From NCBI GenBank assembly GCA_030651895.1, contig JAUSBR010000012.1, forward strand, positions 1 through 54,811: DNA of 54,811 nucleotides, in the 5' to 3' direction. Both the position numbers and the translations under genes were made by a program. Source of the stretch: Sideroxyarcus sp. GTDB lineage: Bacteria; Pseudomonadota; Gammaproteobacteria; Burkholderiales; Gallionellaceae. Below are positions 31,379 through 40,601 of the stretch, piece by piece (the stretch's first letter is position 1; each line of letters starts with the position of its first letter). The notes under the pieces were generated by a model, which was given only the letters and a program-made list of their open reading frames with translations, made no database searches and was not told the DNA's origin.

Positions 31379-32116
31379 ATGTCAGCCCCTCGCTTCTACT
31401 GTCCGCCGCCATTACCCCAAAGCGCCCATGCCGAATTGCCGCCCGCGGCGGCGCATCATGCCAGCCGTGTCTTGCGCCTGCGCGTGGGCGATGCCGTGCA
31501 GATCTTCGACGGCTTGGGAAACGCGCTGGATGCCACCATCAACGCCATCAACGGCAAGCACGTGCTGCTCGGCAACCTGCAGACCTTCATGGGACAGCAG
31601 GAATCCGGGTTGCAGATCGTGCTGGCGCAAGCCATGTGTACCAGCGACAAGATGGATTGGGTGGTGCAGAAAGCGACCGAACTGGGTGCTGCCGAAATCG
31701 TACCGGTGCAGACGCAGCGTAGCGTAGCCAAGCTCTCCGGCCCGCGCGCCGAGAAACGTACCGAGCACTGGCGCAACGTGACCGTCTCCGCCTGCGAACA
31801 ATGCGGACGCAACACCCTGCCGCAACTGCATGCGCCACATGACTTGGGTGCCTGGCTCAACGAACAGCGCAACGTCCCCGGCGGCAAATTCATCCTGCTG
31901 CCCGGCGGCGCCAGCAACCTGCATTCGCAACCGAAGCCGCAAGGCCGCGCCACCCTGCTCATCGGACCCGAAGGCGGCTTCACCGCCGACGAAGCCAATA
32001 TCGCCCAGCAGGCCGGTTTCGCCCCCATCCTGCTCGGTCCGCGCGTACTGCGTACGGAAACCGCCGCCATCGCAGGGATCGCGGCGTTGCAGACCTTGTG
32101 GGGAGATTTTAACTAG
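31379..32116 (+). CDS. rsmE: 16S rRNA (uracil1498-N3)-methyltransferase RsmE
   Basis: SPOUT-class methyltransferase that modifies U1498 of 16S rRNA. The 245-residue protein has an N-terminal PUA-like domain (HHASRVLRLRVGDAVQIFDG) and the C-terminal knot with MDWVVQKATELGAAEIVPV, LLIGPEGGFTADE and LGPRVLRTETAAIAG, all family hallmarks. No Shine-Dalgarno is visible near the ATG. It converges on the OmpA-like gene with only six bases between stops. Confidence 0.96.
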   Translation: MSAPRFYCPPPLPQSAHAELPPAAAHHASRVLRLRVGDAVQIFDGLGNALDATINAINGKHVLLGNLQTFMGQQESGLQIVLAQAMCTSDKMDWVVQKATELGAAEIVPVQTQRSVAKLSGPRAEKRTEHWRNVTVSACEQCGRNTLPQLHAPHDLGAWLNEQRNVPGGKFILLPGGASNLHSQPKPQGRATLLIGPEGGFTADEANIAQQAGFAPILLGPRVLRTETAAIAGIAALQTLWGDFN

Positions 32117-32122
32117 CGGGGA

Positions 32123-32734
32123 TCAGCGCACGCTGATCTCGACCCGGCGATTGCGCGGTTCAGCGACGCCATCCGCTGTCGCCACTTCCGGTTCCAATTC
32201 CCCGCGCCCGACCACCTGGATGATCTGCGCCGAGACACCGCCTGCCACGAGGATGTCGCGCACGGCTTCCGCACGGTTCTGCGACAGGCGCAGGTTGGCT
32301 TCGTCCGAACCCTCGCGGTCTGTGTGTCCGATCACGGTGACTTCGGGAGCAGGACGCTTGACGATCTCCTGCCTGACCTCTTCGACCAGCGCAGCCGATT
32401 CAGCCGTGAGCCTGGTGCCGTTCTGCTCGAAACGCAAAGTGAACGAACGCGGCTGATCGGGCAGCGCCTGCATCACTTCTGGAAACATGTTCTTGATCTG
32501 CGCTGCAGAATAAGTCTTGCTCTCGACCTTGCCACCCGCCAGTTCGACGCCCTGATAGGGCTCGGTCACGGCGACCTCCTGCCCTTGCGACTTGACCACG
32601 ATACCTGTGCTTTTACCTTCCGCATCGGGCAGCAGGACGATGGTCTCTTTTCCCGCCGGTGGCGGCGCGGCAGGTTCATCCGCCAAAAGGAAGATGACAA
32701 AGACGGTAAGGAGCCAGGCTGAAAAAGCGTCCAT
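32123..32734 (-). CDS. OmpA-domain envelope protein
   Basis: A 203-residue protein: an N-terminal hydrophobic helix (AFSAWLLTVFVIFLL) that reads as an uncleaved anchor or signal, a linker, then an OmpA-like peptidoglycan-binding domain from about residue 95. The conserved motif is VIGHTDREGSDEANLRLSQNRAEAV. It probably ties an inner-membrane or periplasmic assembly to the cell wall. It begins three bases after the FecR-domain gene, so the two form a unit. In other genomes such pairs can accompany a CHASE2 cyclase gene; none is seen here. Confidence 0.83.
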   Translation of the reverse strand: MDAFSAWLLTVFVIFLLADEPAAPPPAGKETIVLLPDAEGKSTGIVVKSQGQEVAVTEPYQGVELAGGKVESKTYSAAQIKNMFPEVMQALPDQPRSFTLRFEQNGTRLTAESAALVEEVRQEIVKRPAPEVTVIGHTDREGSDEANLRLSQNRAEAVRDILVAGGVSAQIIQVVGRGELEPEVATADGVAEPRNRRVEISVR

Positions 32735-32737
32735 GAC

Positions 32738-33193
32738 TCACTCCTTGTCGGCGACCGACACGATGAAGTCGGTACCGCGAATGCCGATGGTGGCGGTTGG
32801 GGTGCGGATGCCGACCGCGGCTGGATTCTGTTTGCCCAGCAGGCCGGTCACGAAACGCATGGAACCCTTGATGACCGAGATGAGCATGTTGCCTTCGCGC
32901 TTGACCGGGTCGTAGCGGAACTCGTTCAACTGGGTCGCGCTCTTGGCGCCAAGCGACATCAAAGTGGCGTCCTGCAGGGCGATACCGACGGAACTGTCCG
33001 CTCCGGTGACGAGCTTGTCAGCCGCCAGCAGCCTCATCCCTGCCGTTGCCTTCATGGCCGCACCGTCACGTACCACATTCACTTCACCCTTGAGTGTCTT
33101 GACCGTGCCGATCGCCTCGCCGGCATTCGCCGCACCGACCGACAACAACATTACCAAACTGACCCAGCATATATTGCGTAATGTTTCGTTCAT
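32738..33193 (-). CDS. FecR-domain periplasmic protein
   Basis: A 151-residue exported protein: signal peptide ending GAANA before GEAIG, then a single FecR domain with GTVKTLKGEVNVVRDG, GMRLLAADKLVTGADSS, and the C-terminal TPTATIGIRGTDF motif. The FecR fold is used in sensing and scaffolding. It lacks the N-terminal helical part of true anti-sigma FecR and no sigma factor adjoins it, so iron-citrate control is unlikely. The ATG at 33193 follows a GGAG Shine-Dalgarno; the ten-codon upstream extension is not needed. Confidence 0.83.
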   Translation of the reverse strand: MNETLRNICWVSLVMLLSVGAANAGEAIGTVKTLKGEVNVVRDGAAMKATAGMRLLAADKLVTGADSSVGIALQDATLMSLGAKSATQLNEFRYDPVKREGNMLISVIKGSMRFVTGLLGKQNPAAVGIRTPTATIGIRGTDFIVSVADKE

Positions 33194-33285
33194 TCCAATC
33201 TCCTGAATTGCCCCGTTTATCATAGCTTGTTATCTTACCGGACAGCGCGACGCTTCCCATTTCCCTATCCATCACAGGAGTAGCC

Positions 33286-33471
33286 ATGCCATACGTCAAC
33301 ATTCGCATCGCCGGAACCTTGAGCCGCGAACAGAAAGCCAAGATCGCCGAAGAGATCACCGACACACTGGAACGCATCGCGCTCAAGCCCAAGTCCTACA
33401 CATATATCTCGTTCGACGAACTGCCGGAAGAGAACTGGGCGATAGCAGGCAAGCTTCTGGACGAAGCTTGA
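33286..33471 (+). CDS. 4-oxalocrotonate tautomerase family protein
   Basis: A 61-residue protein of the tautomerase superfamily, in which Pro1 (after Met removal) acts as catalytic base; the sequence starts MPYVNIRIAG. The rest, LSREQKAKIAEEITDTLERI and YTYISFDEL, fits the beta-alpha-beta subunit that forms hexamers or trimers. The substrate is unknown and there is no catabolic operon nearby. A CAGGAG Shine-Dalgarno precedes the ATG. It converges on the duplicated membrane protein with six bases between stops. Confidence 0.85.
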   Translation: MPYVNIRIAGTLSREQKAKIAEEITDTLERIALKPKSYTYISFDELPEENWAIAGKLLDEA

Positions 33472-33477
33472 GAAAAG

Positions 33478-34107
33478 TTACGCGACGATGTTCTGCAACT
33501 GATTGAGCATCAGCATCCCCGCACTGAGCGAGAGGACGACCAGGGTGATGCCGACACTAGTCGGGTGTTTCAGAACCCAGCAGTCGACTTCCATGTGCAT
33601 CTTTTCCAGCGGCTGCATGGCCTTGCGCATGGTGAACCAGCGGTCGGTGTAGTTCTCCACCGTCGACAGGACTTGCGGGAAGAACAGGATCAGGGCGCTC
33701 ACCAACAGGCAGACCGCGTTGCCAACCAACAGAAAGCTTTTCAGGTTTTCGGCGACGCCCTCGATCTGCGATGGGGTGAGGATGCCTTCGAACAGGGACA
33801 GTGCCGGACGCAGGTCGGCCCCGGCCAGCAGCCAGACCGATGCCAGCGCGCCGGCAAAGATGACCGAGCCCAGTGCGACACGGCGCTTCATCAGGGCCGG
33901 CTCGACGTTATGGGGCATCATCAGCGGGCGCATCATCTTGCGCACGGAGATCCAGCGATTGAGCGAGTCGAAAGCGCGCAAGGCCTTCTGGCTCCTGGAG
34001 GCCAGGGCCACGCCAACGACGAAGGAGAACGCGCTGGCGATCAGGAAAAACAGAAAGGTCATGTACAAGAACACCGGGTAGGAGACTTGGCTGAGGAGTT
34101 GGTTCAT
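33478..34107 (-). CDS. Four-helix membrane protein with internal duplication
   Basis: A 209-residue inner-membrane protein with four hydrophobic helices (about 8-30, 73-95, 118-140, 185-205). The two halves look duplicated: LNRWISVRKMMRPL in the first loop and TDRWFTMRKAMQPLEKMH in the second occupy equivalent places between helices and share R-W-x3-R-K-x-M-x-P-L. I do not recognise a named family. The upstream 35-codon extension overlaps argA and is rejected; AAGGA lies six to seven bases before the chosen ATG. It is divergent from argA. Confidence 0.75.
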   Translation of the reverse strand: MNQLLSQVSYPVFLYMTFLFFLIASAFSFVVGVALASRSQKALRAFDSLNRWISVRKMMRPLMMPHNVEPALMKRRVALGSVIFAGALASVWLLAGADLRPALSLFEGILTPSQIEGVAENLKSFLLVGNAVCLLVSALILFFPQVLSTVENYTDRWFTMRKAMQPLEKMHMEVDCWVLKHPTSVGITLVVLSLSAGMLMLNQLQNIVA

Positions 34108-34262
34108 GGATGGTCCTTGGATTGGCTGCGCCGGGGCGCTTGTTATGCCGAGCATTTTAGTCGCTTTCCCCCGGCACCGGTAGCCGGTCCTCCCCGCGCG
34201 GTCACATGGCATTTTTTCCGTTATGGGTGTTTAATTGCGCGTATATCAAAATATACTTATAT

Positions 34263-35591
34263 ATGACCGCCATGCCCCTTCAATCCGCCGATTTCGTCAA
34301 CTGGTTCCGCTCCGTCGCTCCGTATATCAATGCCTTTCGCGGCAAGACCTTCGTCGTCGCCTTTGGCGGCGAGGTGGTGGCGGACGGCAAGTTCGTCGAA
34401 TTAACTCATGATTTCAACCTGTTGGCCGCACTCGGCATCCGCCTGGTGCTGGTCCACGGCGCGCGGCCGCAGATCGAACAGCGGCTGGCACAGGAAAAGA
34501 TCGAGGGCCGCTATCACCACGGTATCCGCCTCACCGATGCCGAAACCATGCTGTGCGTAAAGGAGGCGGTCGGCCGCGTACGGCTGGAGATCGAGGCGCT
34601 GCTGTCGGTTGGTCTGGCGAATTCGCCCATGGCCAATGCCGACATCCGCGTGGCGGGCGGCAACTTCATCACCGCGCAGCCCATCGGCGTCATCAACGGC
34701 ATCGACCTGATGCACACCGGCTGCGTGCGCAAGGTCGATGTGGCGGCCCTGCGCGACCGCATGGAGTTCGGCGAGGTGGTGCTGCTCTCGCCGCTGGGTT
34801 ATTCACCCACCGGAGAGGTGTTCAACCTCACACTGGAAGATGTCGCCACGGCGACGGCCGTCGCGCTGGATGCGGACAAGCTGATCTTCCTGACCGATAC
34901 CGACGGCGTGCACGGCAAGGACGGCAAGCTGTTGCAGGAACTCACGGTGGTCGAGGCGAACAAGGTTCTGGCCGGCAAGCGCAAATTGCCGGATGACGTG
35001 AGCCTGTTCCTGCCCTGTGCGGTCAGGGCTTGCGAGGCCGGCGTGGCGCGCACGCATCTGGTCAGCCGCCACACCGACGGCGCACTGCTGCAGGAACTGT
35101 TCAGCGACGACGGCATCGGCACCATGGTGGTCGAAAGCACGCTCAACACCCTGCGCGACGCGACCATCGAGGATGTGGGCGGCATTTTGCAACTGCTGCA
35201 ACCGCTGGAGGCCGAGGGCATCCTGGTGCGGCGCTCGCGCGAATTGCTTGAGCGCGAGATCGGGCGCTTCGTGTTGCTGGAACACGACCACCGTATCGTC
35301 GGCTGTGCCGCGCTGTATCCCTTCGCCGACGAGAAAGCGGCGGAACTCGCCTGTCTGGCGATCCAGCCCGGCTACCGCCGCCACGGCTACGGCGACGCTT
35401 TGCTCAAGCACATCGCCACGCGGGCAAAGACGATGAAGCTGCAAAAGCTTTTCGTGCTGACCACGCGCACCGCGCACTGGTTCATCGAACGCGGTTTCAA
35501 GGAAGTCGATGTGGAGCAACTTCCGGCGCAGAAGAAGACGCTGTACAACTACCAGCGCCGTTCCAAAGTCTTCGTGCTGTCGCTCAAGTAA
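34263..35591 (+). CDS. argA: Amino-acid N-acetyltransferase (N-acetylglutamate synthase)
   Basis: First enzyme of arginine synthesis, making N-acetylglutamate. Domains: an amino-acid kinase fold (about 1-290: FRGKTFVVAFGGEVVADGK, VLVHGARPQIEQRL, LSPLGYSPTGEVFNL, DKLIFLTDTDGV) that binds feedback-inhibiting arginine, and a C-terminal GNAT domain (LACLAIQPGYRRHGYGDALLK). The 442-residue length fits. ATGs at 34263 and 34272 are both possible; neither has a Shine-Dalgarno. A TATACT box ends six bases before the first ATG, so a leaderless mRNA is possible. The 19-codon extension to 34206 overlaps the divergent gene. Confidence 0.94.
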   Translation: MTAMPLQSADFVNWFRSVAPYINAFRGKTFVVAFGGEVVADGKFVELTHDFNLLAALGIRLVLVHGARPQIEQRLAQEKIEGRYHHGIRLTDAETMLCVKEAVGRVRLEIEALLSVGLANSPMANADIRVAGGNFITAQPIGVINGIDLMHTGCVRKVDVAALRDRMEFGEVVLLSPLGYSPTGEVFNLTLEDVATATAVALDADKLIFLTDTDGVHGKDGKLLQELTVVEANKVLAGKRKLPDDVSLFLPCAVRACEAGVARTHLVSRHTDGALLQELFSDDGIGTMVVESTLNTLRDATIEDVGGILQLLQPLEAEGILVRRSRELLEREIGRFVLLEHDHRIVGCAALYPFADEKAAELACLAIQPGYRRHGYGDALLKHIATRAKTMKLQKLFVLTTRTAHWFIERGFKEVDVEQLPAQKKTLYNYQRRSKVFVLSLK

Positions 35592-35612
35592 GCCCCGTCC
35601 GACGAAACGCGC

Positions 35613-37235
35613 ATGATCAACTGGCTGCTTTCCCGTCCGCTGCAGTTCAAGTTCTTCGTCAGCACGGTGATGCTCGTCAGCATTGCCCTGTTGGTCATTA
35701 TGCTGAACATCTTGCAGGTGCTCGACCAGTTCCTGACACGTCATGTCGAGGAAGACATGCAGCAGCGCACGCATATCCTCGCCATGACCCTGATGGTCGG
35801 CCCGGCCGCGCATGACACGCACGACCTGCACAAAATGCTGGGCGATGTCATGGAGATGCACGGCTATTGTTATCTGTCCGTTCAGGACTTGCAGGGGAAA
35901 CTACTGGCCGCAGTCGGCGACCCCGACGATATCGGCAGTGAGTGTTTCGACGGCGCCATCCCCTTGAACCACGACGGCGCCAAGTTCGGCATGCTGCATT
36001 ACGGGGTGGATACGGGCTTCGTCGGCACGCTCAAGCTCGGCCTGAGCAGACAGCTCGTCATCGTCGCCATGCTGTGGCTTTTCCTCGGCTCGGCGATGTA
36101 TTTCATGCTGGTGCGCCGCTTGGTCAAACCGCTGCAGGAGGTCACACGCGCCAGCGAATCGATGGCGCACGGCAACCTCAACGCCGCCATGCCAGCCAAC
36201 CTGCCGCAGGACGAGTTGGGAAAACTCGCCACCGGGTTCAATCAAATGGCCGCGGCATTGCGCGAGCGCATCGAGTCACAGCAACGCTACGCCCACGCCG
36301 TGTATTCCGAACAGGCGCGCCTGAACGCGCTGATCTCCATCCTGCCAGTCGGTGTGATGTTCCTCGATCCCGAACACAAGGTGCAATACATCAATGCAGA
36401 ATGCCGCCGCCTGTGGGGCCTGCCCGAAGACGAGGACTACACCGGTCGACCGGACAGCGACCTCATCGAGCATGCGCGCGAACTGCTGGATCAGCCTGAT
36501 GCCTTCGTGCAGCAGGTGGATGCCGCACTCAGGGAATATGGCATCAGCCCGCCCTTCGATACCAAACTGCGCGACGACCGCTTTGTACGCAGCCGCTCCT
36601 GCGTCGTGCCCGATGCAGCGGGAAAACGCTATATCGGACGCATCTGGATGTTCGAGGACGTGACCGTGGAGCACGCCCGCCTGCACGAGGCGCAAAGCCG
36701 CGCCGAACGCGATGTGCTCACCGGCCTGTACAACCGCCGCCGTTTCGAAGAGGACCTGGAGCGCATGTTCGCCCAGGCACGGCGCGACGAACGCCGTCTG
36801 ACTCTGTTGTACCTGGATCTGGACGATTTCAAGAACATCAATGACCAGCATGGTCACCATTGTGGCGACAGGGTATTGAAGACGGTCGCGCAGGCGCTGA
36901 CGCTGCAAGCCCGCCGCAACGAAGTCCTTTACCGTCTCGGCGGCGACGAGTTCGGCATTCTGGTCGCTGACGCCGAAGCGCATCAGGTCGAGGCGCTGGC
37001 CAAACGTGTGATCGCCACCGTCGAGCGCTTGCGGCACGATATGGACGGAAAAGTAATATATATACGTTGCAGCATGGGTATCGCCGCCTGCGATCCCGCA
37101 GCGCCGCCAGGTTCGCCGCTGGAACTGATGCAGCAGGCCGATGCCGCGATGTACCATGCCAAACACCAGGGCAAGAACCGCTGGCACTTCTTCGATCCCG
37201 CGCATCCGCTGGATTTGGGCAAGGATTCACGGTAA
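35613..37235 (+). CDS. Membrane HAMP-PAS diguanylate cyclase (GGDEF)
   Basis: Likely synthesises cyclic di-GMP in response to a periplasmic or internal cue. The 540-residue protein has two membrane helices (about 14-36 and 146-166) bracketing a periplasmic sensor, a HAMP segment ([23 protein letters not shown] split across the fold), a PAS domain (about 235-345) and a GGDEF domain. The active-site motif is intact, GGDEF at 443-447, and [19 protein letters not shown] helix sequence (written [12 protein letters not shown]) starts the domain. There is no EAL domain. It follows argA by 21 bases. Confidence 0.92.
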   Translation: MINWLLSRPLQFKFFVSTVMLVSIALLVIMLNILQVLDQFLTRHVEEDMQQRTHILAMTLMVGPAAHDTHDLHKMLGDVMEMHGYCYLSVQDLQGKLLAAVGDPDDIGSECFDGAIPLNHDGAKFGMLHYGVDTGFVGTLKLGLSRQLVIVAMLWLFLGSAMYFMLVRRLVKPLQEVTRASESMAHGNLNAAMPANLPQDELGKLATGFNQMAAALRERIESQQRYAHAVYSEQARLNALISILPVGVMFLDPEHKVQYINAECRRLWGLPEDEDYTGRPDSDLIEHARELLDQPDAFVQQVDAALREYGISPPFDTKLRDDRFVRSRSCVVPDAAGKRYIGRIWMFEDVTVEHARLHEAQSRAERDVLTGLYNRRRFEEDLERMFAQARRDERRLTLLYLDLDDFKNINDQHGHHCGDRVLKTVAQALTLQARRNEVLYRLGGDEFGILVADAEAHQVEALAKRVIATVERLRHDMDGKVIYIRCSMGIAACDPAAPPGSPLELMQQADAAMYHAKHQGKNRWHFFDPAHPLDLGKDSR

Positions 37236-37278
37236 TGTCACAAACCTCGAACATAATACCCACGGAGTGAATATCAAC

Positions 37279-37551
37279 ATGGCAAGAACAGTGCAGTGCG
37301 TAAAACTCGGTCGCGAAGCAGAAGGACTGGATCGTCTCCCCTATCCCGGCGCACTCGGTCAGCGTATTTTCGACAACGTCTCCAAGGAAGCCTGGCAGGG
37401 CTGGATCAAGTTCCAGACCATGCTGGTGAACGAGAACCGCCTCAACCTCGCCGACATCAAGGCACGCCAGTATCTGGCACAGCAGATGGAGAATTACTTC
37501 TTCGGCGAAGGCACCGAGATGCCGACCGGCTTCGTACCGCCGAAGAACTAA
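37279..37551 (+). CDS. yggX: Fe(2+)-trafficking protein YggX
   Basis: Small cytosolic protein linked to iron handling and protection of Fe-S clusters from oxidants. The 90-residue sequence matches the family throughout: [19 protein letters not shown] with the conserved Cys7, [14 protein letters not shown] and MENYFFGEG. The ATG at 37279 follows GGAG. It lies between the GGDEF gene and ppk1. Confidence 0.95.
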   Translation: MARTVQCVKLGREAEGLDRLPYPGALGQRIFDNVSKEAWQGWIKFQTMLVNENRLNLADIKARQYLAQQMENYFFGEGTEMPTGFVPPKN

Positions 37552-37592
37552 AACTCCCCGACACTGAAACACCGGTACGCTTAACGCCCCGT

Positions 37593-39680
37593 ATGGCAAA
37601 AAAATTCCCTGCGCAAAACTTTCTCAACCGCGAACTCGGCCTGCTCGAATTCAACCGCCGCGTGCTGGCCCAGGCCGAGGACACTTCGGTGCCCCTGCTG
37701 GAGCGGCTGAAATACCTGTGTATCGTCAGCAGCAATCTCGATGAGTTCTTCGAGATCCGCGTCGCCGGCTTGAAAGAACAGGAAAAACTGGGCGGTCTGG
37801 CTTCCGGACCGGACGGATTGGAAGCCACGCAGATACTCAAGCGGCTGCATGCCCCGACACATCAGATCATCGCGCGCCAATACCAGTTGTTCAATGAGGA
37901 GCTGGTTCCGGCGCTGGCCGAGCAGGGCGTCAAATTCCTGCGCCGCACGCACTGGAACGCGGAACAGCAGGCCTGGGTAAAGGATTTCTTCCTGCGCGAA
38001 GTGATGCCGGTATTGACCCCCATCGGGCTCGACCCCGCCCACCCATTCCCGCGCGTGCTCAACAAGAGTCTCAACTTCGCGGTCGAACTGCAGGGCAAGG
38101 ATGCGTTCGGGCGCAACTCGGCCAAGGCCATCGTCCAGGCGCCGCGCGTATTGCCGCGCGCCATCCAGGTACCGCCGGAGCTCGCAGGCTGCCCGCACGG
38201 ATTCATCTTCCTGTCCTCCATCCTGCACGCGCATGTCGGCGAACTCTTCTCCGGCATGGAAGTGCTGGGTTGTTACCAGTTCCGCGTCACCCGCAACAGC
38301 GATCTGTTCGTGGACGAGGAAGAAGTGAAGAACCTGCGCATCAGCCTGCAGGGCGAGCTGCCGCAGCGCCATTTCGGCGATGCCGTGCGTCTGGAAGTCG
38401 CCGACAACTGCCCGCCCGAACTGGCTGATTTCCTGTTGCAACAGTTCGAACTGAAAGCCGATGACCTGTTCCGTGTGCACGGCCCGGTGAATCTGGTGCG
38501 ACTCTTCAACATCCCCGACAAAGTCGACCGCGAAGACCTCAAGTTCGCGCCCTTCGTGCCCGGTATGCCGCCTCTGTTGCAAAAAAAAGGCGCGGACATG
38601 TTCAAGGTCATCCGCAAGAACGACGTGCTGCTGCACCACCCTTACCAGTCGTTCAAACCGGTCATTGATTTCATCCAGCAGGCAGTGGCCGATCCCAATG
38701 TGGTCGCCATCAAGCAGACGGTGTATCGCACCGGTACCGATTCGGAACTGATGGAAGCGCTCATCGGCGCAGCCCGTGCGGGCAAGGAAGTGACCGTGGT
38801 GGTGGAGCTGCTCGCCCGCTTCGACGAGGAGGCCAACATCAACTGGGCTGGTCGTCTGGAAGCGGTCGGCGCGCATGTGGTGTACGGCGTGGTCGGACAC
38901 AAGACCCACGCCAAGATGCTGATGGTAGTGCGCCGCGAAGACGGCAAGCTGCGCCGCTACGCGCACTTGGGCACCGGCAACTATCACCCGCGCACTGCCC
39001 GGCTTTACACCGACTTCGGCATGTTCACCAGCAACGAAGAAGTCTGCTCCGACGTGAACGAAGTGTTCACCCAGCTCACCGGGCTGGGCAAGGCCAGTAA
39101 GCTGAAGCACCTGTGGCAATCGCCGTTCACCCTGCATCCCAAGATCCTCGAAGCCATCGCCAACGAGGTCAAGCTTGCCAAGGAAGGAAAACGCGCGCAC
39201 ATCATCGCCAAGATGAACTCGCTGCTGGAACCCGAGATTATCACCGCGCTGTACGACGCGTCACAGGCGGGTGTGAAGATCGACCTCATCGTGCGCGGCG
39301 TCTGCGCACTGCGTCCCGGTGTGAAAGGCCTGTCCGAGAACATCACCGTGCGCTCCATCATCGGCCGCTTCCTCGAACACACGCGCATCTTCTATTTCCG
39401 CAACGACCTAGCGCATAACGTCTATCTTGCCAGCGCCGACTGGATGGACCGCAACTTCTTCCGCCGCATCGAGGTGTGCTTCCCCGTCCTGGACGAAAAG
39501 CTCAAGAAACGCGTGCTGGACGAGGGTCTGAAAGCCTATCTGAAGGACAACGTGCAGGCGTGGGAGATGGATTGCAACGGATTCTGGCACCGCAAGACGC
39601 CCGGTCGCGGCAGCGAGACCTGCGCGCAGACCGAGCTATTGCAGGCAATGGGGCAACCGCTCGCGGTCGCCGAGGACTAG
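37593..39680 (+). CDS. ppk: Polyphosphate kinase 1
   Basis: Reversibly makes inorganic polyphosphate from ATP. The 695-residue protein has the N-terminal domain (FLNRELGLLEFNRRVL), the middle head domain, and two phospholipase-D-like catalytic domains. The autophosphorylated His is His439 in VGHKTHAKMLMV, followed by YAHLGTGNYHPRTARLYTDFG. The ATG at 37593 has no clear Shine-Dalgarno. Its stop TAG overlaps the stop of the antisense histone-like gene within the palindrome CTAG. Confidence 0.97.
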   Translation: MAKKFPAQNFLNRELGLLEFNRRVLAQAEDTSVPLLERLKYLCIVSSNLDEFFEIRVAGLKEQEKLGGLASGPDGLEATQILKRLHAPTHQIIARQYQLFNEELVPALAEQGVKFLRRTHWNAEQQAWVKDFFLREVMPVLTPIGLDPAHPFPRVLNKSLNFAVELQGKDAFGRNSAKAIVQAPRVLPRAIQVPPELAGCPHGFIFLSSILHAHVGELFSGMEVLGCYQFRVTRNSDLFVDEEEVKNLRISLQGELPQRHFGDAVRLEVADNCPPELADFLLQQFELKADDLFRVHGPVNLVRLFNIPDKVDREDLKFAPFVPGMPPLLQKKGADMFKVIRKNDVLLHHPYQSFKPVIDFIQQAVADPNVVAIKQTVYRTGTDSELMEALIGAARAGKEVTVVVELLARFDEEANINWAGRLEAVGAHVVYGVVGHKTHAKMLMVVRREDGKLRRYAHLGTGNYHPRTARLYTDFGMFTSNEEVCSDVNEVFTQLTGLGKASKLKHLWQSPFTLHPKILEAIANEVKLAKEGKRAHIIAKMNSLLEPEIITALYDASQAGVKIDLIVRGVCALRPGVKGLSENITVRSIIGRFLEHTRIFYFRNDLAHNVYLASADWMDRNFFRRIEVCFPVLDEKLKKRVLDEGLKAYLKDNVQAWEMDCNGFWHRKTPGRGSETCAQTELLQAMGQPLAVAED

Positions 39681-40033
39681 CTTTTGGCCGGCCGGCCGGT
39701 CTTGATCTTCTCGAGGCCGGAAATCGCGCGCTTCAGTTGTACCGCTGTCAGTTTTGACAGGGCCTGCAATCCGGCGCGCAGCAGTTCGCTCTTCTTCAAA
39801 TGCAGCCCGGCAGTCAATGCCTTCCCCTTGATCGCGGCAATCAATTCGTAATCCGCCTGCGGCATGGTGAAGCTGTCGCGCACAACTTTCACCTTGCTGT
39901 TGGCTTTCTTTTCTTTCTTGTGTTTCTTGACCGGCTTGGCTGCTGTCTTTGCCACAGCAGGTTTGCGTGCGGCGGCAGGTTTCCTGACGGCGGGTTTTTT
40001 GGCAACGGGTTTGCGCGGTGTTGTGCTGGTCAT
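39677..40033 (-). CDS. Histone H1-like Lys/Ala/Pro-rich protein
   Basis: A 118-residue protein with two parts. The N-terminal half (about 5-50) is a Lys-Pro-Ala repeat like histone H1 or AlgP tails (KPVAKKPAVRKPAAARKPAV, then KKHKKEKKANSK). The C-terminal part is a compact helical region (QADYELIAAIKGKALTAG, LKKSELLRAGLQALSKLT) that ends KTGRPAKS. It may bind DNA or polyphosphate; neither is shown. GGAG lies six bases before the ATG. It points against ppk and is divergent from sixA across 87 bases. Confidence 0.78.
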   Translation of the reverse strand: MTSTTPRKPVAKKPAVRKPAAARKPAVAKTAAKPVKKHKKEKKANSKVKVVRDSFTMPQADYELIAAIKGKALTAGLHLKKSELLRAGLQALSKLTAVQLKRAISGLEKIKTGRPAKS

Positions 40034-40120
40034 ATCGGTCTCCGTGTGTGAATATGGCGGAAACAGTATATACGGTATATTCTGGCAACCGATAGTGTAA
40101 TAAATTGTAATAAACGGGGG

Positions 40121-40582
40121 ATGGAGGAGATGGAGTTGATCCTGTGGCGACATGCCGAGGCTGCGGATACCGTGCCCGACAGCGCGCGTGCACTCACTGA
40201 AAAGGGATTGCGGCAGGCTGAGCACATGGCGAATTTCCTCGCCCCACGGCTGCCCGCCCACACCCGCATCCTGGTCAGTCCCGCCCTGCGCGCGCAACAG
40301 ACCGCCGCCGCCCTCAGCAAGCATTTCATCACCGCCCCCAACATCGACGTGCATTCCACGCCTGAAAAAGCCATCGCGACTGCGGGCTGGCCAATGGCGG
40401 GCGGCGCAGTACTGCTGGTCGGACACCAGCCCTGGCTGGGCGAACTGGCCGCATTGCTGATGACCGGACATCCCGAATACTGGAGCATCAAAAAAGGCGC
40501 GGTATGGTGGTTCAGCCGCCGCGAACGCGAGGGCGATTACCAGACCCTGCTGCGTCTCGCCATCACACCGGAACAACTATAA
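40121..40582 (+). CDS. sixA: Phosphohistidine phosphatase SixA family
   Basis: Histidine-phosphatase-superfamily enzyme. The 153-residue protein starts with the active-site ILWRHAEA and includes LVSPALRAQQTAAAL and LVGHQPWLGELAALL with the second catalytic His. In E. coli SixA acts on phosphohistidine in the nitrogen PTS; the substrate here is not proved. Start may be 40121 or the ATG at 40130, since purine tracts abut both. It is 19 bases before pap, and the 87-base gap to the histone-like gene holds direct repeats of GTATATWC and TGTAATAAA. Confidence 0.88.
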   Translation: MEEMELILWRHAEAADTVPDSARALTEKGLRQAEHMANFLAPRLPAHTRILVSPALRAQQTAAALSKHFITAPNIDVHSTPEKAIATAGWPMAGGAVLLVGHQPWLGELAALLMTGHPEYWSIKKGAVWWFSRREREGDYQTLLRLAITPEQL

Positions 40583-40601
40583 CTTTCTAGCGGAGAACAT
40601 C

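Noticed and set aside
40034..40576. N-terminal extension of the histone-like frame
   Set aside because: It runs antisense through the whole sixA gene and has no family similarity, while a good ribosome site precedes 40033.
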